Positions 10,704-22,278 of a DNA stretch of 64,000 nt are shown piece after piece (the stretch's first letter is position 1; every line of letters begins with the position of its first letter). Origin of the DNA: Asparagopsis taxiformis (lineage: Eukaryota > Rhodophyta > Florideophyceae > Bonnemaisoniales > Bonnemaisoniaceae). The stretch spans positions 1 to 64,000 of the forward strand of contig JALQPE010002849.1 in the NCBI GenBank assembly GCA_030407315.1, written 5' to 3'. A program made the translations under genes and the position numbers. The notes under the pieces are model-generated. The model saw nothing but the letters and a program-made list of their open reading frames with translations. It did no database searches and had not been told where the DNA came from.

Positions 10704-13700
10704 ATGGCGGATACGCATTTCAGCAGTTTGTTTTCAACGGTTTGCGGCGATCAAGTGAGCGCGTCAGCGGAGTCGCGCGGACTCAAGCGCGGCGTCGATG
10801 TCAATTTGTTTGCGGACGTGGACGGTGCGGCTGTGCATATTGGGACGGCTTCGGTGAGCACTGCTGGTGGCGATGTTGGCCTTCCGCGCACGCTGCACAA
10901 CCACAAGCTGCCGGAAACCGACGAGGCGGACTATATCGTCGTGCGCAACATTGCGACTAAGGACAAGTTCAAGGACCTCCCGTTCCCGTACATGTTTGAT
11001 GGCGCCGAGGGACCGCCGGAGACGATGGGTGGAGCATACGCCGCGGCGTTTTACCCTTGGGATACTCGGATGATGCGCCCCGCTACGGAGGATGGCCCTA
11101 GCGACATTCGTACCCCTGCTGCAGCGTCAAACTTCAACGCAGCGACGAACCAGGCCAGCTCGGGACGGATGCCCAGTACCGGTCCAGCAGGCGAAATCAC
11201 TGGTTCGGGGGGTACGAAGCATCCAGCACGCTCCGTCCCGGTTTCGGGAGGCACGAAGCGCCCTGCTCGCTCTGCCAGAGCCTCCAGTGGAGGCACGAAG
11301 CACCCTGCTCGCTCTGCCAGAGCCTCCAGTGGAGGCACGAAGCACCCTGCTCGCTCCAACGTCACCGAAGCTACTACGCAGGACGTAACCGAGGTGGACG
11401 ACGAACCGGAGGTGGCGGAGAGCATTCGTGAGCAGCAGGGGACGCAAATTACGGTGCCCAAGTTTGTGACGTCGGATTACGTCGGAGAAGGAGCGACTGT
11501 GTTGGTGAGGCAGCTAGTGGAACCGGCCGTGACCCTTCGGGATGTGAAAGAAGACCACGTGGAGGACCTGCGCAACAATATGTTGGCTGTGGGGTATGTG
11601 AGCTCTTCGCGTATCACTGTGACGGTGCTGAGGTCGCAGAACACGCATCTGCCCGCCGACACGCGTCTGTTCCAGAATGGCAAATTCCATGCCAATGCGA
11701 ACGTGACCGTGATCGACGGACTGCATCGTCTCAATGCTATGCATAGCATTGCCGATGACTTCACGCGCCTCACCCGTATGCACAGAACCAAGCTGCCACA
11801 GGACGCAAACCGCTTGCGCTGGGTTACTCAGCCTCTGGATGTGTACTACCTTCGCCGCAAGGACGACAGTGATCTTCAGCGTCATGAGATCATCCACAAG
11901 AGTGCAGAGTCGAACCATACGACTGGGACGCAACTGACGGAGCGCTCCCTGGTTCGAATCTTGTCGTCCATCCAGCAGTTCATCCGTACGATTGCTGATG
12001 CAAATAACGTGGAAAACGCTGGCGACTTGCGTGAGTCTGATGTCATCCGAACATTGTTCGAGGCGCAGTTCATGGGGATGATGAATTCAACGAACACGGC
12101 CCGGCGGTGGACGCGTTTGGCTATAGCAACGCTGAAGCATCCTGTTCTCGACGAAGTGTTGCGTGAGCTGAACAATTCCGAGCGCCGCAACGAGATTGGG
12201 ATAACGCACCTGGACCACAAGATAGTGCGCGAGTTGCTGGAAGAAAACTTTGTCTTCGTCTTGCGTGGTCTTTCGGAGTACTTGAACCCTGCTCATGGTG
12301 GACGTCCGGATGGACGCTTTGACGTGAACGACTTCTATACATACGTCCGTCGCGTGACTGCAATAGCAAATTCTCTGTACGCTGCGTATGGGCGCCCAAA
12401 GAGTATTATGCGCAAGTCATTTCTGAGCACAGAGATGGCAATTGGGTCGGTTAAGCAGCCGAAGGAGTTGCAATGGCATCTCACCAATGCCATTGCAATG
12501 TATAGAGGGGACGACCGGAGCAGTGAGGTTCGAATGCGACGGAGAACCACGCGTTTACAGGATTTGGAAACGAACTTGAAAGAGTTTTTCAATCCGACAT
12601 TGAAGAAGAAGACTAAGGCTCGACGCAAACGCCGCCCTTCTGCTGCCAATGTGAGACTCACTCATAAGAAGCAGCGGAATGTCGAACATGAGCCTGCTTC
12701 GCATGGCATCCGCCGCCGTTCACAGCGACTTCGCTCGACGGGGAGCACACGCCTCGAGGAAGAAGAGCCGGTTGTGGTACAACAATCCGCCGGGGAAGAA
12801 GAACAGGCCGTTGTTGATAAACCCACCGATCAACAACAAGCCACTGCTTCCGGTGATGAGGTTGACGAAGACTCCGCCCGTTCCCCCGATTCTGCCGTTG
12901 AGATTGTCCCCCAAGATAACCAACGTGCTGGTGCGACTCCCTCCAACCAAGAATCTGTCCATACCGCTTCGGACGAGGAAGACAAAAAACGGTGCAGACG
13001 AGGGCCAAGTCGAAAGCAAGGGGGTCCGCGAAGTGACAATTACGCTCACTGTTCCGGAAGGAGTCGAAGTCGATGAAGACGATTACATCGTTCGTGACTC
13101 TCCTTCTGAACACGACCTCCTGTTCGACGACCGTATGCCATCTCTTCCTGACGATTTCGAAGTCAAAGACCGAGCCGAAGGGCATCATCTGGCGCAGCGT
13201 CCCGCGGACGTCATCGCATCGGTGAGGGTTGGCTGTCTGCCCCCGATTGAGCTCAGGTTGTTATTGGAGAGTGTGGAAATCGATGAGGAGGGCAGAGATG
13301 TGAGGTATTTGAAGCAAGTGGCGATGGACCCTGTGTTTGAGGGGCTGCATATTCCGGAACAACATCGGGCTCGTCATCTTGTTTTGGAGATCGACACCAT
13401 CTATCCGATGTTTTTCGCAGCGTGGAAGATGGCTGCCAAGGCGATGTGTGAGCCTACATCGACGTTTCTACCCTCGAGGCTGGACTTCGCCCAGGTTGCG
13501 CGAATGTCTACAAGCTGGAAGGATTCGTATGAGGCCGGCACTGGTATGGCGTACCTCCACAATTGCCGAACGGAAATCAACGAGCGAGGGTATACGGTGA
13601 TGCACAATTTCGCGGATGTAAGCTACCTCGATGCGTCGGACAAGTTCCCATTGACTTGGGTCTCATGGAAGAAATTCCTAACCAGGAATTGTTTCGGTAC

Positions 13701-14702
13701 TTCTTGGGAACATGGGAGGGTGAGGAGGTGCACAAGGACCCTGGGAACCGGCAGCTGTGGAGTCCCATTGTCAATACGGGGGACGATGAAACAGATGAGA
13801 AGAACCGGAATGAGGGGAGGGCTCGCTTCACGTCTACGCGCCACTGCCTGGTTGACTATGCCGAGAACGATGAGACGCATATCGACCGGTTCAAGTTTGT
13901 GACGCGGCGAGCCCTGCTGGATGTGTGGTTGGGAATCCTTGTCCGGCTGATAGGGCTGGAGGAGTGCGGTTTACCGGGAGAAAAACTTGTCATGCCGGCA
14001 TCTGGGGGACGGTTTTTGATAACGGGAAAGGGGTGTCCTCGGCAGGTCCCACACAATGATTTCCCTGTTCCTCCTCGCGACCGCAAAGATCAACTTCCGG
14101 GTTACTTTGCTATTGCCAACGGAGATGACCCATTCCCTATCTGGGTGTGTCCAGGGTCCCACAAGTACGTCTTTTCCAAAGCGCTGGAATTAGATATGTA
14201 CGCCAAGACGATGAAGCTGAAGAAGGTAATCGTTCCGCCACGTTCAGTCTTCATCGGTCACGGCCATGTACAACATGCCGGGGCAGGGCATGTCGACAGA
14301 GTTGTGTCACACACGACAACGAGGTATCACACGTATTTCAGGAATGCGTCGTATCCGATTCCCGACAATGTTTCGTTTGGTTTCATCAGGCGGTTGGGAT
14401 TCGAAGAAGAAGTAATCGCCAATGCTCCGCGCCGGTCTGCCAGGCAAAGTCAACCGGCACCTGTCAATGTTCGCCACAAGACAGTTGTTCCCATCCCAGT
14501 CAAGAAAGATCGTAGGCCGAAGACAGGGCAGCTCGGAATCATGCGGATGAAGACGACAGAAGCTCCCAAGAAGAGAACCCTCACACCGGGTGAAGAATTC
14601 ATCTTGAGCTATTCAACTCCACGGTTGCCGATAACGCCTATTCTGCCGGGAGATCCTGAATATGATGAGGACGAAGACGAAGAACAATTTTCCGACGGCT
14701 AG
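10704..14702 (+). pseudogene. ParB-like domain + Fe(II)/2-oxoglutarate dioxygenase gene with two frameshifts
   Basis: One long collinear coding region in three pieces: frame from 10704 to about 12985, a shift at the A6 run near 12985, a second frame to about 13660, then back to the first frame to 14702. The N-terminus (MADTHFSSLFS) is followed by the 14-residue repeat SGGTKHPARSARAS (11205-11357). A ParB/sulfiredoxin-like domain follows around residues 270-400, with VIDGLHRLNAM (about 338-342) in the place of the GxHR motif. Next come a helical region and a basic/acidic tail. The C-terminal piece has the dioxygenase marks: PHNDF (HxD), WVCPGSHKYV, GHVQHAGAG (distal His) and RYHTYF (2OG-binding Arg), closest to the phytanoyl-CoA hydroxylase-type fold. 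Likely role: DNA- or chromatin-linked oxidation, which is inference. Both shifts may be sequencing errors, in which case the gene is intact at about 1,330 residues. Confidence 0.75.
11205..11357 (+). repeat. 42-bp coding minisatellite
   Basis: Two full units (11247-11288, 11289-11330) and a partial third, with a degenerate copy upstream, encode SGGTKHPARSARAS. The repeat sits in the disordered linker before the ParB-like domain. Codon-exact periodicity (42 = 14 codons) keeps the frame. Confidence 0.9.
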
Positions 14703-14979
14703 ATAGCTTAACAACTACTACTAGTAGTACTTTAGCAAACAATTATCAAGAATATAATCATCTCCTTTATCACTTTCAATCTATGAACCTAGTATAATGT
14801 ACTTCCGTTCCATGCTTTCAAACTAGATTGTCCATTCCCTCGTGGGCTGGAGCATGATTTCCAGGACGATTCCCTCACATCTCTAGACTCGATGGTCTAT
14901 GCTAGAAATAGCAGAACAATTGGGTTTGTACGTGCTTCATCGCCTACTTGCTTCTGGTAATGGGTGGACGTGCACGATA
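14703..14979. other. 3' flank, nothing recognised
   Basis: AT-richer sequence after the stop codon, with CTACTACTAGTAGTAC near the start. It is the presumed 3' untranslated region of the dioxygenase gene. Confidence 0.4.
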
Positions 14980-15515
14980 CACGATCAACCTGAAATGGAC
15001 GTCCGGTGGATGTCCAGCTCAGATGCATTGCTGGCCAGCCCAGAAATTCTAAAATTTCGGGCACAAAAAAATATTGCAAAAAACATCGATTTGGGCGGTC
15101 GATTGTGCCGTACGGCACACCCCCATCTCAAAAACATGTTCACATGTGCATGTTTTTGAGAATAGCCCAAATTTTAATTCTAATCAGGGTGTCTAATTTG
15201 GCTACAACGGCCCCAGGAACCGACCGCCGGCCCCGATCGGGGCTATCACTGGCGTCTGTAAGCACCAACTGTAAGCCGGAACCGGCCGCCGCCCCGATCG
15301 GGGCTATCACTGGCTTCTATTAGCACCAACTGTAAGCCAAAATGGCGTCTCACGAAGGGTCGATTTCAGGCTCAACACGTCAGGGACAGGTCTTGGTCCT
15401 TGTTTCATCATGGTCCCGCCCCACTCTCTCACGACCAACCTGAAATGGACGTCCGGTGGATGTCCAGCTCGATTGCACTGCTGGCCAGCCCAGAAATTCT
15501 AAAATTTCCGAAAAA
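14980..15515 (+). repeat. repeat family R, copies 6 and 7
   Basis: A full copy (14980-15190) is followed by the GGCC-rich spacer, which is itself duplicated (about 15195-15335). A second copy (15425-15515) breaks off in the AAATTTC tract. Together with 10085-10378 they flank the ParB-dioxygenase gene in direct orientation. Confidence 0.75.
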
Positions 15516-17463
15516 TCAATTTGGTGGCCCAGCATCTCCTGTGCCGAAAATTCCCGCAGTCACTTCTGATATACTATATCGTAGTAGTAGTAGTAGTCTA
15601 GACGTGTTTCGCACTTGTCCGCATCAGGGAAGGCTGCACAGAAGGTTGAGACTACGCTACTTCTGTACCGCGTCGTCTGAAATAGCGAGTAGTGTTTGTT
15701 GTATAGCCTATACAACTGAGTTGTGGAGTATGCGTCTAGTGGTTTGTAAAGCTTGCAGAATGGGATAGGGATGTGGGTGGCCCTATTTTATGAGTACATG
15801 AGTACCAATATTCAGGGTTGACAAAGCGGAAAGTCATAGGCTCGTACATGTTTGAGATTGCATAGTGGAGAAAATATTTACATCGAAATTTACATGGAGC
15901 TGATGGAGGTTTTAAGGATGAGGTATGAGAGGAAGAAAATTCTTCTGTGGTATGAGGATTTGTTCTGTGGGGGGAAGGAATCTTGGGATGGTACAGGGGG
16001 AGGTGGAAATGTACGGAGTGCGGGTTTAGATTGGAGTGTGATTTGGAGAGGAGTGCCGACGAGCATATTATGGGGATTGGGGAGACGCTGCGGGGTGTTG
16101 GGGTAGTGAGGGCGGAGGAGGTGTTTAGGTGGGACCGTAGGAGGGTGCGGTTGAAGGCGCCGAGAGGAGGGGGTTTTAGGAAAGTGAGGAGAAAGAGGGG
16201 GAGGGGGGTAGCGTCTGTTCTGGCTGTGGTGAGTGGGGATGTGATGGAGAAGAAGGGGGTTATTGTATTTGGGGAGGGAGGGGAGTGGGAGGAAGGGTGC
16301 GAAGTGGGGGGTTGATATGTGTTTCAGAGCGGGGAGGTTTCTGGGGAGACGGCGGGGGAGCGGGAGCGTGGGCCGGTGGTGGTGGTGTATACGGTATCGA
16401 AGATGCGGATGGCGTGGGGGCATGGAGCAGCTGAGGGAGGGAGGGGTGGAGCAGGTCGGGTACGGGATGGGGAGTGAGAGGTTTTGGAAGAGTAAGCTGC
16501 AGGGGAAGTTTGTGTAGAGGGCGAAGGAGAGGGGTTGAGGTAGAGGAGAGAGGGTATTGAAGAACAATACGTTGCAAAGGTGTTGGGGGAGAGCATGGTC
16601 GAGGAGATAGGGGGTGTTTTTCCCTATTCTGAGGTAGTATGAGGACTGGTTATACGAAATCTGTACGGTAGAGCAGAACAGTAGGTATGGAATGGAGGTG
16701 TGCAGCGTGGAAGCGGGGATAGGTAGCTGAAAATGCGTGCTAGAGTGGTATTGGGGGTGTTTGAGGTACAGTACGGGGGAGGTGAGCACCAACTGGAAGG
16801 GGGTGTGAGCGAGAGGATGAAAAAATTAAAGACGAAATTGGAGTCGACCGACAAGGAAAAATAGAGTGGTCGCCGTGATGGATGCGGACATCCAAGTCGA
16901 GCACGGCGGCAGAAATTTCTGGGGTCGAAATTTTTGAATTTCTGAACCGGCGCCCGTCCTAGGTGGACATAGACATGGCGGAAGTCCATCCCGAGGGGGA
17001 CATCCGTGGTACTAGAAACAATGAATGTCGCCCTAGTAATACTAGACGTACTAGACCGCATGGACGTCCGGTTCTAGGCGGACATCCAAAAATACTGGAG
17101 AACATGGACGGCCGCCTAGTAATACTAGGTGTACTAGAGGTTGTGGACGTCCGCGTCCATTTCCGAGAACACAGACGTTCTTTCTTCTCCACCAAGACTT
17201 CGGCGCCGCTCTCCTCGAAAATCCTGCGAGCAGAAATCATGGCTCGTTCATGACTGGAAGCAATGAGCTCCCCATTCGTCCCCCGATTCCATTCCGACCA
17301 CAGCGAGAGCGTACGGAAACAGTGCCGAAGCACACAAAGTTTATGAAGAAAACGACAAAATCTTCAACGCTTTCACACTCGGCTGTGAGGAGCTCATGAG
17401 CTCCTAGGAGAGCTGAACCATGCATGGTTCAGCTCTCCTATACTGTTTCCGTCACAGACACAG
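15516..17463. other. strand-asymmetric G/T/A-rich island and short repeats, no gene
   Basis: Positions 15850-16800 are strongly depleted in C on the plus strand. The complementary strand therefore shows a long P/L/S/H-rich open frame (15890-16792) that I take for a composition artefact. Positions 16970-17160 hold two copies of an ~84-bp repeat (CCTAGTAATACTAG followed by TGGACGTCCG). Abutting palindromes occur at 17388-17405 and 17405-17440. Confidence 0.5.
17405..17440. repeat. 36-bp perfect palindrome, abutting an 18-bp one
   Basis: It is centred on ATGCAT with no spacer and has 18-bp arms (TAGGAGAGCTGAACCATG and complement). An 18-bp palindrome, AGGAGCTCATGAGCTCCT (17388-17405), ends exactly where it begins. 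Confidence 0.95.
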
Positions 17464-18745
17464 ATGCTGTCTCCTCATGAGGATGCATCCCCCAGTACCT
17501 CAAAACAGAGAAAAGAGGTGATAAAATTCTCCTTCCTCACTACCGCCATGATTCTTCTCAGCAGTCTCACTCAGTGCAATCAACGTCACATTCGCTGCTA
17601 CAGCACGGAAAGTATTCTCGACGCTTACAAAACTGCTCTATGTTTGAAGTCCCTCTTGTGATGTAATTTAAGTTGGTCGATAGCGTCGATGCGAACGCGC
17701 GCGCGTTTGTTTAAGTCCGCATGCATCAGAGTGAGTTAGTAAGCGAGCGTACGCGTGGCGTTTGATTACGTGTCACGGAGCGTCGATGCGAGCGCGTGCG
17801 CGCGAACGTTGGAACGAAACCCTTAGCCCGGCGCCACGTGTAGCACTTTTTCGAATTTCCCTTTATTTTCCCTTTTTGGGTTTTTTATGACGAAAGTCTT
17901 TTTCCCATATTTCCCCCTTTTTGCGTGCGAGCGCGCGGCCGCCGGCCGGCCACACAAGGACAACCTGTCCTAGGTAGTTAGCTACTAATGGTCGTTCTGC
18001 CTTGCACCTTACCAATAAACAGCCAGCACTTTCGCAGATACGAGTTAAGCGTTGAGCACGTCGCGAGGACCGATTGCGTTACGACGTTGCGTGCGGATTG
18101 CTCACGATCGCCGACGTACGTGTGCGCGCCGCGTTTACCGACCGTCGAATTGCGTCGCACCGCGAGACCGCACGTTGCGTCGCATACCGCTAGGCCAGGG
18201 ATTTACGACCCCTGCGTGGATCGTGCTGAGCTCGAGTTTACTCGGTGATCTCACCCTGAGATCACGGCTTGCGCCGGCCCGCGAATCCCGTGTTGCGATC
18301 GACCCCTGCGCGTTCCGCCGTTGTACTACCCGATCGCCACCGCGACCGAGCGACTTGCGAAACGCAAGTTCACTAGCGTGATCCGGTTCACTACGCCCTG
18401 ACACGGCAAGCGATTCTAGAACTCTCTTAGTGACCGCCATCCCGGCTGGTCCTACACCTCTTCTGCGCAATTCTCAATGCAAAAGATTATGCAGAAGATG
18501 GCTTCCCATGTGTTGGATATCACGGCTGCCTCGACCTTCGCGACTAGATCCCGGGTGGCGAGCTACTCTCCAGTTTGATTCGGAAGAAGAGGAATGTATC
18601 TGCCCATGAATATGAGACCATCAAAGTTGATGAATCTGACCTTCACTCTACGGCGTCTGAGGACCCCAATCCTTCCTGCAACGCCACAGAAGATTTGCAA
18701 CCTCTCTACGAAGATGAACAGCTTTTAATATCCCTCGTAAAGTGA
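17464..18745 (+). pseudogene. unrecognised short gene split by a solo LTR
   Basis: A frame from ATG 17464 (MLSPHEDASPSTSKQRKE) runs into the solo LTR at 17657. If the LTR and one CCTCT target copy are ignored, the same frame continues on the right side (FCAILNAKDYAEDGFP) to TGA at 18743-18745, with one in-frame TAG near 18545. The right part is acidic and serine-rich. The end AAAGTGAGT could also be a splice donor, so this may be an exon. The family is not recognised. The continuity of the frame across the insertion is the main reason to call a gene. Confidence 0.45.
17657..18456 (+). mobile_element. solo LTR of the Ty3/gypsy family (800 bp)
   Basis: It starts TGTGATGTAATTTA and ends GGCTGGTCCTACA, with perfect 5-bp target duplications CCTCT on both sides (17652-17656 and 18457-18461). 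It is homologous along its length to the gypsy 5' LTR at 42207-43000 (shared blocks include GGCGCCACGTGTAGC and GCCAGGGATTTACGACCCCT). No internal sequence is present, so recombination between two LTRs removed it. Confidence 0.93.
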
Positions 18746-19743
18746 GTCTTGCCCCATACCTAGAGCTAGCTACTTCAAACCCTGCCGTAAAATTTTGTTT
18801 TTGTTGTCACCTTCATAAGTGCCCATTTTACTGCTTTCACCTCCTTCCTTCTACTAGTACCTTTCTACATCCTCTTATAAGAGATCTGGTGCATGCGAGC
18901 GGGCATATGGGTCGTTCAAAATCTATCTTGGTAACTGGAAGAATTGCGTTTGTATGGATCCGTATGCATACGCGGTGAAAGTAGTGGAATGCCAATCTGC
19001 ATATATGCAGATTATGACCGCGATGCCAAACCATTTCCTGACCTACTGTACAACGTCAATCGCTCCACTCTTCATTTTAATTCCCGTATTCACTCCGGCC
19101 CCACCGCCCAATTGACCTCCCTTCCAGTACTACCGTACTATACTACCTACCAATTATTTCCTAGCTTTCCAACTTCTCACCTACCTCAACATAGGATATT
19201 TCCCTCGCTCACCGCAACGCCAGAATATTTTCCAAGAAAAAATTTCATACATGCACCTAGCCTACAAGCAGCTCACCCCAAGACATTGCTCATGCGTAAG
19301 TTCATTTACACCATGTCCCACACTACACCTACTGTAATGGAACCGCCAAAAACAGCGAAACCAGCCTCCCAAACTAGTCCATGCACTGGTTTCAACCACC
19401 CTCCGTACTGTATCCGTCGCTGGTTTGCCATTCCCGTCATTCCATAGCCGAAATTAATATTTTCAATGGTTTTATCCCACCCCCCGCTGGCCGCCAGCGA
19501 ATGGACGGGCGCAAATCTAAAACCATCAAAAAATCATACCCATCTACAGTACAGAACCAGGTTTTCAGCCTGGCCTGGCCGATGCTTTCCTCTGGTTTTT
19601 TTTTCATCCCATTTCTCTACTGTATCCACCCACGTCGCGTGGTTTATTTCCAATAAAATTTAAAACTTTTGCTCTGGCCAGCTATTCCATCCAAATCGAC
19701 TGGTTCAAACCAGTGAAATCAATGGTTTTCTCAAAAATTGCTC
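18746..19743. other. AT-rich stretch with CTGGTTT/AAACCAG inverted motifs
   Basis: No convincing gene. Short inverted motifs (CTGGTTTCAACC, AAACCAGTGAAATC, AATGGTTTT) recur from about 19350 to 19735 just before the Myb/SANT-like gene. They may be the subterminal region of the Harbinger-type element that gene came from (inference). A 20-bp palindrome lies at 18994-19013. Confidence 0.4.
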
Positions 19744-19996
19744 ATGCTGTGCAACGCTATATCCGAGGATGAACACAGCTCAGATGTTGATCAACCAGTT
19801 CCTCGTAGCAAAGCGGAAAGTGGAACGGAGGATCATGAAGTGGGTGCAGAAATCATACGGGATATTAGTGCAGAACAATCTGTGGAATTGGAAACGGAGC
19901 GAAACAGGCCGAGGCAGAGAGGAGCCGGGAGGGCAGCTTATGTACGGAGGCGATACACAAGTGAAATGGATATTATTCTGTTGGAGCGCATAGTCA
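19744..19996 (+). pseudogene. Myb/SANT-like transposon protein, 5' part (interrupted)
   Basis: ATG at 19744 opens an acidic N-terminus, followed by a basic stretch (RPRQRGAGRAAYVRRR) and YTSEMDIILLERIV, the first helix of the Myb/SANT-like domain found in partner proteins of PIF/Harbinger-type transposons. The frame is cut at 19996 by the terminal repeat of a 14.6-kb insertion. It resumes in phase at 34645 if the insertion and one CA are ignored. Such proteins help bind element ends and import the transposase; that is family knowledge, not seen here. Confidence 0.65.
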
Positions 19997-20020
19997 CACT
20001 ACGGTGTTGAAAAGGGGGCC

Positions 20021-20710
20021 TCAGACAGTACTGCGAGACAGTGATTTTTACTGTCTGAGACAGTAAAAATCACTATGCGGCAAATGAAAATTAATGCCAC
20101 ACTTGGAGACAGTGATTTGCACTGTCTGGCAGACAGTACGGAACACTGTCTGCAGACAGTAAAAAACACTGTCTCACAGTACTGTCTGAGGCAGTGAATG
20201 GAGACAGTAAAAATTAATGATTTATTCAATAGTTGGATATGATGTAATTTACTGTACTGGGCAGTGTTGGCGGATAGTGTTTTGTATTGGCCAAGACAAC
20301 ATGGCCGGATAGTGAAATACGCTGCCTGGGACAATAGATGGGACCAACACGGTGCACTGTCCTGGGTAGTACCTGGAGACAGTGATTTTCACTGTCCTGG
20401 GCAGTACCTGGAGACAGTGATTTTCACTGTCCTGGGCAGTACCTGGAGACAGTGATTTTCATTGTCCTGGGCAGTACCTGTAGACAGTACTTTGTGCTGC
20501 CCTGGGCAGTACCTGTAGACAGTACTTTGTGCTGCCCTGGGCAGTACCTGTAGACAGTATTTCGTGCTGCTCTGGGCAGCACCTGGAGACAGTATTTCGT
20601 GCTGCTCTGGGCAGCACCTGGAGACAGTATTTCGTGCTGCCCTGGGCAGCACCTGGAGACAGTAAAAGTAGTGTCCTGATATAGTAAAATTCGGTGTCTG
20701 GGAGTGGTGG
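20021..20710. repeat. left subterminal GACAGT array with nine 35-bp tandem units
   Basis: GACAGT and ACTGTC occur dozens of times. Between 20360 and 20674 nine direct units of exactly 35 bp follow one another (core CCTGGGCAGTACCTGGAGAC), drifting from GTGATTTTCACTG to GTATTTCGTGCTG endings. A 35-bp hairpin (20040-20074, 17-bp arms) lies upstream. Confidence 0.9.
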
Positions 20711-22278
20711 ATGAGATGGAGCGTCACGCTGTCGTGGGCATCTTTCTGGGGTAGAGGAAGGCAGTTCTAGCGCTATGAGGATGGGGCATGGACGGTATTC
20801 ATATGGGAATGGACAGAATAGTACGGCTAGGAATTTTTATTTCGTAATGACTATGAGCTAGCGAGAGGTATACGCGGTAGGATAGGTAGCAATCTAAGAG
20901 GGTGCGATATGGGAAGCTTCACTCTGGATTTTTTTATTTGCGCAGGCTACATTGAGAATAAACAATCTCTATGTAAAAATGCTACTACAACTAACACTAT
21001 TCCGACGAGTAAAACTAAAACTACTAGAAAAGTCTAGAAATCTATCAACTGATTGAGCTGCATGAATAAGCTAGGAAATGAAGAGAAGAAGAAAAAATGA
21101 TGTAGAGAAAGGAAACAAGTTAGTGACGTTGAATTGGAGAGGGAAACTGATGGTTACCAGGAGACTAACGTACCTTAACGAATACCATTGCATTCCAAGT
21201 TGAGATAGGTACTCACGGGCAGAGGAGATAAGAAAAGTATTGGAGAAGTGGTAAGAGAGGAAGATAAATGAAAGGAGAAGTGGAAAACTCACCGACTGGA
21301 AACCTGAGAAAACGAATAGAATACTGGGTTAGTGGCGTGAAATGTGGAGACGTACCATCTATACCGGTATAAAACAAAGGATCAATAATTACGCTCTGGA
21401 AGCGGTCGCTTCCAGAGCGTAATTATTGATCCTTTGTTTTCCGATGGATATGGAGATGGAAACAGGGATTTCCAGAATCTGTCGTTTAAGTAGTACTCTA
21501 CGGGCGGAAAAGACGTGTAGGAGAACAATAGAGGGATAATTTCGAAACAGAGCGGTGGGATGGGAGGCCCAGTAAAACGATGCCTAGGGTGCGAATTATG
21601 CTTGGAAGCACATGATCTGGCAGAAGAGGCGCACATGATCGACCGCCTTTTATTGTCTAGAATGACGTCATCACTACAGAAATATAGGAAAAACACTAGC
21701 ATATGAGGCCAACAGGAAAGGGGGAGGTGAAGAGTAAGAAAAATGGCGCACTTTCCTGGACGAGGAGTCCGCGCTTCCAGTGATGATGTGGATGGTATAT
21801 ATGGATGACGTCATTGCATGCTTTGAGAACACTTGGCAGGCAGGCTAAGCGGGCCACGTGGATGGTGGCGGTTAGGAGACAGCAGTGTCGAAGAATTTTT
21901 ATAATTTTCATGTTGCAAGCGAGCAGTGAATCTGCATTGCAATATATAAATTTATGCCAATTTAAGATATCACACGGAGTATGATTTAACGAGAGATCTT
22001 GTTTTCACCTTGTGAATAGGGCCGAGAATATGGTAGAGTATACGAGTAGGAACTACGTGCATGAGAAAATCATATTCAGTATTAGTTCTTAGAGCATCAC
22101 TGCGTAATAAACGGAAATGGATACATCTTGGCCGGGTTTGTGTTTAGGGAATGCGATACAACATAGCAAAACGATGTTGAGTAAGGTAAGCCCGGATGGA
22201 ATAACAATCATTCTGCATAAAGTAATGAGATAATGAGCATAGGACAAAGCGTTGTGGTGAACGAGTTCATTAGATCGA
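20711..22278. other. interior of the insertion, no gene seen
   Basis: AT-rich, with only short unrelated frames. It contains the 70-bp palindrome at 21371-21440. Confidence 0.4.
21371..21440. repeat. 70-bp palindrome (34-bp arms, 2-nt spacer)
   Basis: The left arm 21371-21404 and right arm 21407-21440 are exact reverse complements. The spacer is GT (21405-21406). No element boundary or terminal motif is visible at its edges. Confidence 0.97.

Noticed and set aside
12981..12995. Programmed -1 frameshift at the A6-C run in the ParB-dioxygenase gene
   Set aside because: The heptamer is out of register for a -1 slip, and the needed shift is +1 (or -2). An indel is simpler.
15890..16792. 300-residue minus-strand frame rich in P, L, S and H
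   Set aside because: Explained by the extreme base composition of the strand. Alternative frames are similarly biased, and there are no domain signals.
20360..20674. CRISPR-like array (35-bp period)
   Set aside because: Units are contiguous with no unique spacers, and the context is a eukaryotic transposon end.
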